Shown: positions 1-10,934, numbered from the stretch's first letter. The stretch: DNA of 64,000 bases from Actinostola sp. cb2023 (GCA_033675265.1 JAUJYZ010000332.1:141065-205064); one strand, 5' to 3'. The notes: generated by a model not told the origin, from the letters alone. Numbers and translations are program-made.

Positions 1-747
1 TTCAAAACATCTAGAACTCAGGTTTGAAAATAGCTGGACGTCAATCAAACAACATGGACATGTCCAGACTTTAACCAATCATAGCAAAGCTAATTTGATT
101 GACGGCTTTCTAGACTGGAGTTTGTCTGAAAGCGTTATAGTTTTCTGGGTCGCACTTTGACGATAATGGTTGTAATTCTTTCACATTTTATCCATTCTAG
201 AAGCTATTGCACTGAAGTTTTGGGGAAACTGTTCTGAACAAGAAATGGCCAGTGATAAGGCAAAGCCTAAACCAAAAATGTCTTGATACAAAGAGGAAAA
301 TTAAGTTGGAGATGTTGAATAATGAAGCCGAGCAAGATTAGAGTTTCTGGTGATGTTATTCTGGGATTCTATTGCAATGAGGACACACTAACCATTCCCA
401 CTTGAGCAAAACTGACCAATCGGGTTACACCCAAAACCAATCACATTCCAACTAAAGTCGTATGGGTCAGTCTGCATTACATATCATGTATTACATGCAT
501 AGCGCTGATTGGCCCAGACAACTTTTGTTGGAATGTGATTGTTTTCAGGTGTAATCTGATTGGTCAGTATTGCTCAAGTGGTAATGGTTAGCGACTGTCC
601 TCACTGTAAAACCTGAATATATCCTTTTACACAGTTTTCAACCAACTTAGCAGAAACTGGTTTCGTTCTTCAGAAGGAAGAGGTATTGAAGAATGCCAAC
701 CAGTTTCTTCTGAGTTGTATAATAAAGTGTGCGAAAGGACATATTAA
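1..747. other. Intergenic AT-rich DNA with small inverted repeats
   Basis: No gene is seen here. Besides the foldback at 379-602, the stretch has a short inverted repeat around 40-110 (GTCAATCAAA / TTTGATTGAC) and another around 648-715 (CAGAAACTGG / CCAGTTTCTTCTG). Both look like remains of small non-autonomous elements. Confidence 0.4.
379..602. mobile_element. Foldback MITE-like inverted repeat
   Basis: The left arm (GAGGACACACTAACC...) is mirrored by the right arm (...GGTTAGCGACTGTCCTC), with ~45 bp of good pairing, a further inner match and a loop of ~120 bp. No coding capacity was seen. It is a short non-autonomous foldback element; the superfamily is not determined. Confidence 0.55.
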
Positions 748-1407
748 GGTGGCTCAAAGCATTTTTTTTACTGACCACACTGTCTTATACTTTTCGTTCG
801 GCGAATTGATAGACTTATCCTAGACCGATCAAAACGACTTTTGCACCAGTTATCGGGCAAAGATGAAAATTTAGAATCATGTCAATTTCAGCTCGATCGA
901 GGTTTCCTTGGCAACGATAAACAAAGATAAACATTGTTGAAGTCTGTTTTTCTAAAATATCTCAAGATTTCAATGAGCTCTAGACAAGCGATTATATGCA
1001 TGATAAACTACATACTAAGGCAAAGTAGCTGAGACAGAATCAATCTTTTTGATCAGAGCCATTTTGAATAATTATTCGCATAAACATTCTTTATGCGAAT
1101 TATTCAAAATCGTTCTGATCAAACAGTTTGAATTCAGTCTGAGCTACTTTGCCTTAGCATGTACTTTATCATGACGGTATGCAGTCACTTGTCTAGAGCT
1201 CGTTGAAATCTTGAGATATTTTAGAAAAACTGACTTCAACAATCTTTGCCAAGGAAATCTCGATGAAGCCAGAATGGACATAATAATAAATTTCCATCTT
1301 TGCCCGATAACTGGTGCAAAAGTCATTTTGATCGGTCTAGGCTAAGTCTATCAATTCGCCAAATGAAAAGTAGAAGTGCGATCAGTAAAAAACTACTTTG
1401 AGCCGCC
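748..1407. mobile_element. TTAA-flanked foldback element, family GGTGGCTCAAAG
   Basis: This is a 660-bp near-palindrome. Its left end, GGTGGCTCAAAGC, pairs with the right end (...TTTGAGCCGCC). The arms are ~310 bp and contain shared blocks such as CAATTTCAGCTCGATCGAGG and GATATTTTAGAAAAAC. The flanks are TTAA (744-747) on the left and a mutated TTAT (1408-1411) on the right. Related copies lie at 6494-8090 (one arm only) and 9275-10104. It has no ORF of substance. It probably belongs to a TTAA-targeting group (piggyBac or Kolobok type), which is an inference from the flank. Confidence 0.75.
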
Positions 1408-1679
1408 TTATAGGTTTTACAAAATGTATAGAACCTCAGAATATTTTTAATGTTATTTTATTACTAGCTACTATCATTATTTAATGGCAGTTTTTTATAC
1501 TTATCAAGAAATACATGTAGCAATCAACCTGGCAGTTGTAACAATTAAGGACGAAATTGCTTATATAAACAAAGAAAGCTTAACTGATGTCAACATGAAT
1601 TTAACATTGTACATATTTACTTGAAGTTTTATCAAATAAACATCTTATTCATTTTAAAATAATGAAATGTCCATTTGCA
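1408..1679. other. AT-rich spacer
   Basis: No ORF, repeat or gene was recognised between the foldback element and the AAGATCTT array. Confidence 0.5.
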
Positions 1680-1689
1680 ATTCAATATT

Positions 1690-3005
1690 TATAGAGATTT
1701 TCATAAGATCTTGCACAATTTTAATAAGATATTAATACAAGTGTGTAGAAGATCTTGTTAAGAATGTTATAAGATCTTGCAAGATCTTATAAGATTAGAA
1801 CAAGATCTTATACATGATCTTATAAGATTACAATAAGATCTTATAAGATTACAATAAGATCTTATAAGATTACAATAAGATCTTATAATATTACAATAAG
1901 ATCTTATAAGATTAGAACAAGATCTTATAAGATTAGAACAAGATCTTATAAGATTACCATAAGATCTTATAAGATTACAATAAGATCTTAAAAAATTACA
2001 ATAAGATCTTATAAGATTAGAACAAGATCTTATAAGATTAGAACAAGATCTTATAAGATTAGAACAATATCTTATAAGATTAGAACAATATCTTATAAGA
2101 TTAGAACAAGATCTTATAAGAATCTTATAAGATCATATAAGAATCTTATAAGATCTTATAAGAATATTCTAAGATCTTGTTAAGAATCTTGTAAGATCTT
2201 ACAAGATTCTTATAAAATGAGGTTTAAGATCTTAATAAGAATCTTATTAAGATCTTGTTAAGAATCTTAATAAGATCTTAATAAGATTTCCACCTGGGTA
2301 TTCTTATTACAAATCCTATAATATCTTAATAAGATCTTGTAAGATTTCATTTAAGATTCTTAATAAGATCTTGATAGCTATTCTTATTACAAATCCTATA
2401 AGATCTTAATAAGATCTTGTAAGATTTCATTTAAGATTCTTAATAAGATCTTGATAGCTATTCTTATTACAAATCTGATAATATCTTAATAATATCTTGT
2501 AAGATTTCATTTAAGATTCTTAATAAGATCTTATGAATTTTCTTATTAAGATCCCCGTAAGATCTTATAAATATCTTATAAGATTTCATTTAAGATTCTT
2601 AAGATCTTATCAATTTTCTTATTAAGATCCCTGTAATATCTTAATAATATCTTATAAGATTTCATTTAAGATTCTTAATAAGATCTTATAACGTTTCTTA
2701 TTAAGATCACCGTAATATCTTAATAATATCTTGTAAGATTTCATTTAAGATTCTTAATAAGATCTTATAACATTTCTTATTAAGATCCCCGTAATATCTT
2801 AATAATGTCTGATAAGATTTCATTGAAGATTCTTAATAAGTTCTAATAACTTTTCTTATTAAGATCCCCGTAATATCTTAATAATATATAATAAGATTTC
2901 ATTTAAGATTCTTAATATTAATTAAGATCTTACAACTTTTCTTATTAAGATCCCTGTGATATCTTAATAAGATCTTATAAAAGATTTCATTAAGATCTTA
3001 TAGAT
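1690..3005. repeat. Palindromic AAGATCTT tandem array
   Basis: The left part (about 1690-2290) is a ~21-bp tandem repeat, AAGATCTTATAAGATTACAAT with the variant ending GAAC. The right part (about 2300-3005) has a ~78-80-bp period containing GATTTCATTTAAGATTCTTA. The two halves meet at CACCTGGGTA (about 2291-2300). The same decamer closes the array at the right end of the Harbinger element (about 21067-21076). Every unit contains the self-complementary AAGATCTT, so the array can fold extensively. It is best read as an orphan terminus or pair of termini of the Harbinger-like family described at 16797-21076. Confidence 0.8.
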
Positions 3006-3061
3006 ACAGCTTATTTTAATTAGCTTATAATACATGTATCATAAAAAGATCTGATTTAGCT

Positions 3062-3488
3062 TTACAGGGTACTTGAATTACAGGGTGAAACTGCCAAAGG
3101 ACTTGACGTATTGAGAGGTGAAAAACTTGAAATAGAATTATTTGTGTCATCTTCACAAGCGTACCCCTGATTTGGAGGCTGATTTGGATCCCTTCCACGT
3201 GAGCTGTCACTAGAATAAGACGGTCCCCTTTTTCTTTTCAAGGGACTGCAACCTTCAGATCGTTCACTGGTTCCGGGACTGGTTAGGTCTCTAAAATCAC
3301 TTTGATTTGTTCCATTTGAGTCGGAGTTATTCGATCCGCTATCAGAAGGTAAAATAAACGTCGACGAATCATCACTTAAGCTTAAATTTTCTTGACATGC
3401 CTTTGGAAGAAGCAGATGAGCATGTTGAGTCGTAAACGTGCGATAAAGAAGAGCTTGAATCACTCTCGTAATCGCTATTCGAATTCAT
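3062..3488 (-). pseudogene. Ser/Asp-rich ORF with apparent frameshift
   Basis: Two overlapping minus-strand frames both look coding. One starts at ATG 3488 (MNSNSDYESDSSSSLSH) and stops at 3372. The other is open to a TAA at 3062 and carries SLSDDSSTF, SDSGSNNSDSNGTN and the basic patch PLKRKRGP. Both share the same Ser/Asp/Asn-rich character. This suggests one ancestral frame broken by an indel near 3395-3410, or a mis-assembly. No family is recognised; it resembles a disordered, nuclear-type region. It lies divergent to the BEN gene about 940 bp away. The alternative is two unrelated chance ORFs or an unrecognised intron. Confidence 0.4.
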
Positions 3489-4424
3489 ACAACGCCAGCC
3501 AAAAGGATATTCACGAATGCTGCCGTCGGTGTGTGTGACCAAAGGTCAAATTTCTCAATACATATTCCAGATTGTTCCTAGCCATGCAGGAATTGTCTAA
3601 AAATGTCTTAGAACACAGCTATTAAAAACGAAAAATGATGAACTGTAAATGTAATCAATGTCCCATGCTGTTTCTGTAATATTTCCCACAACAGAATTCG
3701 ATAAATCCATCCATTTTCGTGAGTATATTTTGTTAGTCGATCAACCCACCATGTTGTCAAGCCCAAGAAGTGAGGACACGGGAATGAGTCGACGTTCGAC
3801 TAAAATTGTGAAAACACGGACAAAAGACAAATAATAATAAAAAGCATATAGAAGAAGTGTTTGCAGTTTATTTCTAAGATTTCTGCAAAATAAGCTAAAA
3901 TAAGAAAACCAATTAAAAAAACTTATGCACGACTGGTATATGGAATGGTGACTCAGTGGGTCACCCAGTGGCTCTCTATATGATACCGCCGGCAAAAGGG
4001 CTTGGGACGAGACTGACCGTTTAACCTATCATATTGGATCATATTCCAAGGCGCCGAAATTTGTACTTTGCAACGTACGTTTATCATGTTTATATATTGA
4101 GAAACAGTTTGAAGGAAGTTCAAGGTGTACTTTTTACGTCTTCCTGTTTCATCGTGATATAGGATATATCGGTGTTGTAATAATTGTGATTTAGGTTGGA
4201 TTAGAGACAATTTTCTTTCAAAATACTGCTCTCCTCGAAGAAATATCGAAGGAACACCAACGTTCGGGTCAAAGCTAAGTATAAATGTGTTGTTTTAGTA
4301 TTCAAAAGCCTAGTTATGGCATACATAACTATCACAATACATCTATTACACAAGTTTTATCGTTTCAGCACACTACGTGGGCACTCGCAGGAAACAAAGG
4401 TTGTCAATACCGCGCCTTACTTGA
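3489..4424. other. Divergent intergenic region, probable promoter of the BEN gene
   Basis: The gap separates the minus-strand Ser-rich ORF from the plus-strand BEN gene. Two open minus frames (3741-3995, 3953-4210) show no recognisable protein and are probably chance. No clear TATA box was identified. Confidence 0.3.
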
Positions 4425-7400
4425 ATGAATGCACAAACTCATGGCCATGATGTGGAAGATTCTGAAGTAGAGGAAACCTACATCTCTGAATCAGAAAATG
4501 AAATAGGTCTGTACATGTCATTGTAGAGGAAACCTACATCTCTGAATCAGAAAATGAAATAGGTCTGTACATGTCATTGTATTTTATTTATTTTATCAAT
4601 CAAGTCCAATTCTGATTTATTAAATTGATAGAAATTGAGGGAAAGTTAAAATATATATAATATACCCATAAAGTTCTTCTCGGCATACAAATTTACCCTA
4701 GAAAGAAAGGAGAGGGTCATTATAAGGTTTGAATCCCTGCCCCATTATCTGTTTTTTTCTTCTTTTACTCCTTTCTCTTAGAAGTACTTTATCAGGGGTG
4801 GATCCAGGGGGGGGGGGGGGGGGGGGTTGGCAGGGGGCTAGTATTCTCTAATTTATTTGACTATTTCTTAGAAGTACTGTACTTTATCAGGGGCGGATCC
4901 AGGGGGGTCTAGTATTCTCTAATTTATTTGTTTATTTGACAACTAATTCCTGATAATCTTATTGTCATTTCAATTAATCTGTTCCTAGAAAAATATATAA
5001 ATATGGAAATGAAAAAACTGGAATCCTTATCAAAGGTAAGTGTGACCCTGACTGTGTACATCAGTATGACACAAGTTTATCTCTGTATATTTATGGTATG
5101 TACCCTAAAGTAGACAAAACATTTACAAAATAACATTTGATTATCATATAAATGGACAGCAGCACCAACTGACTTTACATAGGAAATTTTTCACTCCATG
5201 TCCTAAAATCTCCTTTCTTATTCAGATCAACAGGAAAAAGAATATCCAAGTAAAAATAGATGACAAAATGGTAAGAACTATAGGACAGTGTGAGTTGCAT
5301 CATTGACCATAAATGTATTTTCTTTGTTTTTTTTTATTATGTTGTTCCATAGAAAAGTGATGCCCAACAGTCTTTTGAAAGCAAGAGTGTGGTAATATAT
5401 ACAGCTTATTAGATGTTTTCTCGGGTATTACGGGCTGATATTTTTAATTTATATTGTAGGATCCATGGAGTGAAATTAACCAGAAATTGGATAAAATCCT
5501 TGGCATTCTGGAGAGAAAAATTGAAGTCAGCACTCCACCTCCATGTAAAAAGGTGACTGTAATCTAATATTGATTTCTTTATCAACTGTACCTGTACCAC
5601 TCATTTAGAATTATGCCTATTGTTGTTGTACTTTTGCAACTCTGAATAATTCACTTGTGTAATTGTACATAAACTTTTAATATTATTTGCTGAAGGTGAA
5701 GTGATTATTGGTGAATAATAGTATTGTTTTATAATGATATGCAGGTTAATATCAGATAAATTTGCAAATGTAATGACAGTAGGCATAATTCTAAATGAAT
5801 ACCCCTAGTTAAGTTTTATATTTGCCTACCATTTTAATGCCTTCAGTGAACTAAAATCTTCCTGTTAAAAGTGATTTTTTTGCTTCTTAGCATTATTTGC
5901 GCAATTAATTCACTAAAATAAAGTTACATGCTTAGATAAAGAAAAACCAAGAAGAGGATCTACATGTAGTAGAAAGTAGTCCATCTACAAGCACATCTAC
6001 AAGTGCTGTTTCATTACCCACTTTGGTAAGTACTTAGTGACACATTTCATTTAGTTGTTGGGACACACTCTGATCTACTCTGTTCCAACACAGTTTCTGA
6101 CATCAATAATCATTCATTGTATCATTCATTGTCACACTGAGTCATTGTACTGTTATTTCTTTTGGGATTGATTTCCAAATGTGCAAGTGTCCATTCCATA
6201 TTAAATATATATTTTCTCTTCACAACACTAGATGCATGAGGGTGTTAACTTGTTGGGACTATCATCTGGGGGTGATGTACGGAAATATACCCTCAAAGTT
6301 TTCACCATATTATTCACCAAGAAAGAAATGGCCAATGGCATGATTGGGCCTATAGAGGGGGTCAAAACGAAAGGGAAGATGATTCTCGATGAAAAGAAAG
6401 TCGAGATAATGAAATGTAAGTATATACTTTCATTTTAATATTAATAATAATAATTTTGCAAATTATAAATACTCCACCTTCAAGCTGTTTTAAGGTGGCT
6501 CAAAGTAGTTTTTTAATGACCACACTTACATTGTATACTTTTCATTCGGCGAATTGATAGCTATGATCAGTAGCATGATCCAGGGGTACAAAGGCGTAAC
6601 ATGACCAAAATGTAACAATTTCTCAAAATTACTCATTCATAGATAGAATATCAATCATTTGCAGACTTTAATCATGAGAACATAGTTTTTGGTCATTTTG
6701 AGTGATTATTTGTTATATTATCTGTATTTTATCAATATCCATAATGCTTTGCGGGTGTGGTTTTTTTCAAAATACTGTTACATTGATTGACTTAGGATTT
6801 AAATTCTTGTAGAAAGATTACATATTTGTTAAGAAATACTAAAAAGCTGACATAATTTCTTCATACTGGCTAGGCAAAAGCTGGAACAAGATAGTTTTCG
6901 CGGACTTCCCGCGAAAGTCACGCAATATTTATAACGCAAGGATTTGTCTGTTTTCCAGTCTCTCACGTTCTATTGTTTTAGCCCTTCATTTTCCAACGAA
7001 CCCCCCGATAACTATTCTTCGAAGGCCTCGTGTGTGAAGAAGAAATGGCCGCTCTGTGATCGGAGAAGAAGTTGAGTTCGCGCGCCTTGTACGCTCACCA
7101 TGCTTAGCCGATCGGTAAACTGACACCACTACACAAATGGAGGATCCAAATGTGTTCGGTGTACAAGAAAAGGATAAATTTCGCCAGTTTAATACAATGG
7201 AATCAAGAACTTTTGGTGCCAAAGGAACAGTCAGGATATGAGAATCACGGTTTGAGCATGTTTTTGTGAACTAATAATTTATTCAACCCGAAGAAGGCCT
7301 TCTACTGAAACAACATGGCAACACTTTTGTATACATTTCAAGCGTCTAAATGTGTTCGGGGTTGAAGATTCTATGTAATTTTACTGCAGCTTTTCAAGCC

Positions 7401-8965
7401 ATAGAGCTGAAATTTCTCAGAGACTAAGTACATCATATGAGAACTCGCGGGGATTTTTTTCGAGGCGAAATTCAAAGTAGCAGTTTAAATATTCTTCAAA
7501 ATCATGTAAAGATATTGTCCAAAATAAAGTGCGTTACATGAATGGTCGTATTTGTATTTCATTAATATTTGTATCGTTTGGTTTCTAAACTTCATTATTT
7601 TGACTTAAATATATAATATGAATGACAGGGAATTGTTTTGGCTAAAATATATTTAGTTTAACACAATAATATGATGCGGAGAGCAAGAAATGAAGTGTAC
7701 ATTGTTGCAGCATGTTACGCGTTACATTCCAAAATGGCGTATTTTTCAACAGTTAAAAATCGCTAAAATATTTAGTATTGCTTGTTTCTTAAAGATATTG
7801 TACAGAAGTATTCTTTATTAACTTAGGTACTGTTGTGGAAAGTTTCAAGGCAATTCTAGTTTTGCTGGATTTTATTTTGTGATAACAATAATGTAAACAC
7901 CGTTTGCACCCCTGGATCGTGCTACTGATCTATACAATGTAGTTATCCTAGACTGATCAAAACGACTTTTACACTAGTTATCAAGCAAAGATGGAAGTTT
8001 CTTTGGCAACGAATAAACAAAGATAGTTGAAATCAGTTTTTCTAAAATATCTCAAGATTTCAATGAGCTCGAGACAAGCGACTACATATACAAATGTATA
8101 TGCGTGATAGCGGGATGGGAATCAGGAGAAAGCAGAAGAGGAAGTGGATAGAATGGAGAGAGTGGGAATGAAAGGTGAATGGGTAGAAGTATGTAGAGTG
8201 TATGAAAAGGTGAAATCATAGATGAAGCTGTAATTATGTTTGTTGTTGTTGTTGTTGTTTTGCTCCTTTGGCTCTGTGCATCTATTTAACTAATAGAAGA
8301 TGACTCTACGTGCTTCTATACAAAAATAATGCACGCTGAGATCTTGAAAGCTGATAGTGGATGCACGAGCGGAACGCAAGTGCATTCAGTAACTTTCAAG
8401 TCCTCAAAAGTGCATTATTTTTGTATAGAAGCACAGAGAGTCATCTTCTATTCGCTTTATAATATAAAACTAGTTTTAAACAGGCTTTCTACTTTGTGTT
8501 CGCTGCTCCGTGCTTCTAACAACATAATAATGCACGCACAGCAACCAATCAAATCACATATTCTTGGGAATTATAAATATTTATTAGTATGCACACATAC
8601 ATGTAGACAGTAATTTTGTATAATGGAGTCCGATCTAGAGTTTGATTGTTTTCTGTTACACAAGGAAACCACATAAAAAGGAGTGGTTTACTTATCCTTG
8701 TGTACTTTATAACACTACACTTTAATATTATGTCACAATTAAAAGTACTGATATTTTAATTATCTTGCCTTTTTTCTTTTCAGATGCCATCACTCAGAAA
8801 TTTGGGGAGGCAACACTACTTAAAAAATGGGCAGTTGTAAGGCAATCCTGTAATCAGAAATGCCTTGATACCAAGAAGAAATTTCAGGGGGAGGCAGCAG
8901 CCTCTAATGATAATGATAATGCAGATGGTGGACAAAACCTTCCCAGCAATCCCCATGAAGATTGA
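4425..8965 (+). CDS. BEN-domain-containing protein, 8 exons
   Basis: The exons inferred from splice sites are 4425-4506, 4989-5035, 5226-5270, 5353-5391, 5460-5552, 5936-6025, 6232-6415 and 8784-8965. They total 762 nt, or 253 codons plus TGA. Every intron is GT...AG and every phase agrees. The start ATG gives MNAQTHGHDVEDSEVEE. Exons 2-6 encode a Lys/Ser-rich linker. Residues ~133-215 (exons 7-8) match a BEN domain: the R/K-YTLKVFTILFTKKEM segment, ILDEKKVEIMK, then KFG...LLKKW and NQKCLDTKKK. BEN domains bind DNA or chromatin factors in the nucleus. The protein is small compared with BEND5-type proteins; orthology is not claimed. An AATAAA at 9087-9092 follows the stop. Intron 7 (2.4 kb) carries several mobile elements. 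A 56-bp tandem duplication copies the exon 1 donor. Confidence 0.8.
4468..4579 (+). repeat. 56-bp tandem duplication over an exon/donor junction
   Basis: Two identical 56-bp units (4468-4523, 4524-4579) each hold the last 39 nt of exon 1, the GT donor and the start of intron 1. Using the second donor would run the frame into TAG at 4524, so only the first donor keeps the BEN frame. Confidence 0.85.
4779..4935 (+). repeat. Imperfect tandem duplication with poly-G in intron 1
   Basis: A block starting TTAGAAGTACT and containing GGATCCAGGGGGG, then CTAGTATTCTCTAATTTATT, occurs twice. The first copy has a ~20-nt G run (about 4808-4826). The GGATCCAGGGGGG end is typical of many animal hAT-like MITEs, which is an inference only. 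Confidence 0.55.
6232..6415 (+). CDS. BEN domain exon 7 (N-terminal half of the domain)
   Basis: The exon is preceded by ...AACACTAG and followed by GTAAGT. It is open from MHEGVNLLGLSSGGD to KVEIMK and ends in phase 1. It carries the conserved hydrophobic/basic helix (KYTLKVFTILFTKKEM) and the LDEKKVE segment of BEN domains. It is part of the gene at 4425-8965. Confidence 0.75.
6494..8090. mobile_element. Half copy of the GGTGGCTCAAAG foldback, split by an insertion
   Basis: The left arm starts after TTAA (6490-6493) and runs GGTGGCTCAAAGTAG... to TTGATAGC. It resumes at about 7931 with GTAGTTATCCTAGACTGATC and ends near CGACTACATATAC (about 8090), where full copies turn over at the palindrome centre. 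The right arm is missing. A separate element (6565-7930) interrupts it. All of it lies in intron 7 of the BEN gene. Confidence 0.65.
6565..7930. mobile_element. 1.37-kb nested element with 22-bp TIRs and TAT duplication
   Basis: The left end, GATCAGTAGCATGATCCAGG, is mirrored by CCTGGATCGTGCTACTGATC at the right. TAT flanks both sides (6562-6564, 7931-7933). A 3-bp duplication fits PIF/Harbinger-type insertion, but no transposase is present, so it is a non-autonomous element of uncertain superfamily. It is inserted into a foldback arm. The minus ORF at 6986-7222 inside it has no recognisable domain. Confidence 0.65.
8236..8260 (+). repeat. (TTG)n microsatellite
   Basis: A short run of TTG triplets lies in BEN intron 7. 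Confidence 0.7.
8285..8455. mobile_element. Small foldback MITE
   Basis: The arms AATAGAAGATGACTC...GTGCTTCTATAC and GTATAGAAGCAC...GAGTCATCTTCTATT pair over ~55 bp. A further GTGCTTCTAAC...TAATGCACG block lies downstream at about 8510-8540. It sits in intron 7 of the BEN gene. Confidence 0.6.
8784..8965 (+). CDS. BEN domain terminal exon 8
   Basis: The acceptor is a strong pyrimidine tract ending in TTTTCAG (8783). The exon completes the split codon from exon 7 and reads AITQKFGEATLLKKWAVVRQ and NQKCLDTKKK (the C-terminal half of BEN). An acidic Asn/Asp-rich tail follows, with TGA at 8963-8965. Confidence 0.75.
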
Positions 8966-9086
8966 ATATAAGGCAATTTTCTGCTTTTCAGCGTATTTCG
9001 AATACTTACAACAAATCTATTGAAGGGCAAGATTCATGGAATTTGTAAAAATCATTGAAACATTTGTACCATTAGGTCATCTTTGC

Positions 9087-9092
9087 AATAAA
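9087..9092 (+). promoter_or_regulatory. Candidate polyadenylation signal of the BEN gene
   Basis: An AATAAA hexamer lies about 120 bp after the stop codon of the BEN gene, within AT-rich 3' sequence. Confidence 0.45.
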
Positions 9093-9274
9093 TAAATTAT
9101 ACCGAAAAAGCCATTCATGCAATACAAAATTGATTTTCTAAAAGTTTCTTTGAACTCTTGTTCCATTTTTTGAAAGAAATTCCATTTTTTGCACAATCGA
9201 CTTTAGTTATTAGTTTCATATCTTGATAATTTTCATCCTTTTGTTGAGAATAATGAATGGTTCTTGCCCTTAAA

Positions 9275-10104
9275 GGTGGCTTGAAGTAGTTTTTTTACTG
9301 ATCACACTTCTACTTTTCATTCGGCGAATTGATAACACCGATAGACCGATAAAAGCCTCTTTTGCACCAGAAGATGGAAATTTAGAATTTTATCAATTTC
9401 AGCTCGATCAACAATAAACAAAGATGGTTCAAAACAGTTTTTCTAAAATATCTTAAGATTTCAATGAGCTCTAGACAAGCGACTATACAGCAATTTCAAA
9501 AAATGTTGCAAACTGAATACTGCATACTGAATAGTGCATTCCTAGTGCGGGCCTCATTATTTTGAAATAAAAAGTAAATATACAGCGATTTGTTCGCCAT
9601 ATGGAGCTAGTATATTGTTTCTGATGGAATACACAAAAAATAAAATAAATTATTATTATTTATATTACTTTAGACAATAAAACACAAGTCCCATAATGCA
9701 TTTCGGTCTTGGAATACACTATATTCAGTATCAACGTTTTTTGAAATTGCTGTATGCATGATAAACTACATACTTAGGCAAAGTAGCTGAGACAGATTCT
9801 TTATGCAAATTATTCAAAATCGCTCTGATCAAATAGTTTGAATTCTGTCTCAGCTACGTTGCCTTAGTATGTAGTTTATCATGCATATAGTCGCTTGTCT
9901 AGAGCTCATCAAAATCTTGAGATATTTTAGAAAAACTGATTTGAACAATCTTTGTTTATCATTGCCAAGGATCAAGTTGAAATTGACAAAATTCTAAATT
10001 TCCATCTTCTGGTGCAAACGACGCTTTTATCGGTCTAGGATAAGTGTTAATTCTCTGAATGAAAAGTGGAAGTATGGTCAGTAAAAAAACTACTTTGAGC
10101 CACC
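9275..10104. mobile_element. TTAA-flanked foldback GGTGGCTTGAAG carrying a nested MITE
   Basis: The left end GGTGGCTTGAAGTAG pairs with the right end CTACTTTGAGCCACC. TTAA stands at 9270-9273 (with one extra A) and at 10105-10108. It has the same arms as the copy at 748-1407. Its centre is displaced by a TA-flanked insertion (9488-9752). Its right TTAA is also the left TTAA of the large transposon that follows. Confidence 0.75.
9488..9752. mobile_element. TA-flanked MITE nested in the foldback
   Basis: Termini CAGCAATTTCAAAAAATG and CGTTTTTTGAAATTGCTG are inverted, with TA duplicated at 9486-9487 and 9753-9754. The related foldback at 748-1407 shows the empty site, GATTATATGCATG. This is a 265-bp Tc1/mariner-type non-autonomous element, judged from the TA duplication and CAG terminus. 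Confidence 0.8.
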
Positions 10105-10926
10105 TTAAGAGGCTGTCTCTGTAAAAGCGGTCCACGCGATTCGCGTCGATAAATAAAATCGCCTGATTTTCTGTGTGGTAAAAGTACTTCATACCAAGGT
10201 AACAAAATCACAATATTTTTGTTGTTAGATTTAAATTCGTTCCGTACGGGCAAAAAACGTCATTGGCCCATAATCGCTCGTTCGCGACCAAAATCCGGCC
10301 TGATTTTTACGTGTATTTAAGCAACCGTCGCAAAGCCAAATTGTTTCTTATGGACATAATTTTTACAGAGCGACCTAGATAAACTGCTAATTTACCCTAT
10401 GCAGCAGTTTGAAACATTTTAACGAAAAACTCTTTGCACGCCAAGGCGCTATTTAACCCTATCTAAAGACCCCCGCGGTCAAACATGAAAAATGATCATT
10501 TTTGAACTCTACTTTTCTCCATTGGCAGATAAAATAAATTGATGTGAATGACATTGATGTACAATTTGAACCTTGCCAAATAAGATTTTAGAAGCAAACT
10601 TTGTCTATATTAACATTTCAGAGAACGCTAAGCAAGCATTCATCTGGATATTTTGACTACTCGCTTCCAAAAAGCGTTCGAATGTCAATAAATTAAAGTC
10701 TTAAAATATTACCTGACAAAGGGCAAAATCTAATCACTTACTGGGAATAGAATGATATACAAATCCATGGCCAAAGAATTCCAAAAAAACTAGAGATAAA
10801 TTCGTTATATATGATTTCTCGTCCATACAATGCAATGAGAATCGAACTGAATTAATCAGTAAACAGTGAAATTGACAAGTCTGCCAATGCACGTGCACTT
10901 AGTTAATACATCTAATTCTCACACCG

Positions 10927-10934
10927 TATATATA
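10927..10934 (+). promoter_or_regulatory. Candidate TATA box of the TTAA transposon gene
   Basis: TATATATA lies just inside the left TIR, 56 bp before the first plausible ATG (10990). It is followed by a CAGTAGTCAG segment that could hold the start site. Confidence 0.4.

Noticed and set aside
9959..10253. ORFs at 9959-10253 and 16207-16427
   Set aside because: The pairs (FIYRRESRGPLLQRQPL and similar) are the same TIR sequence of the 6.28-kb transposon read at both ends. They are not genes.
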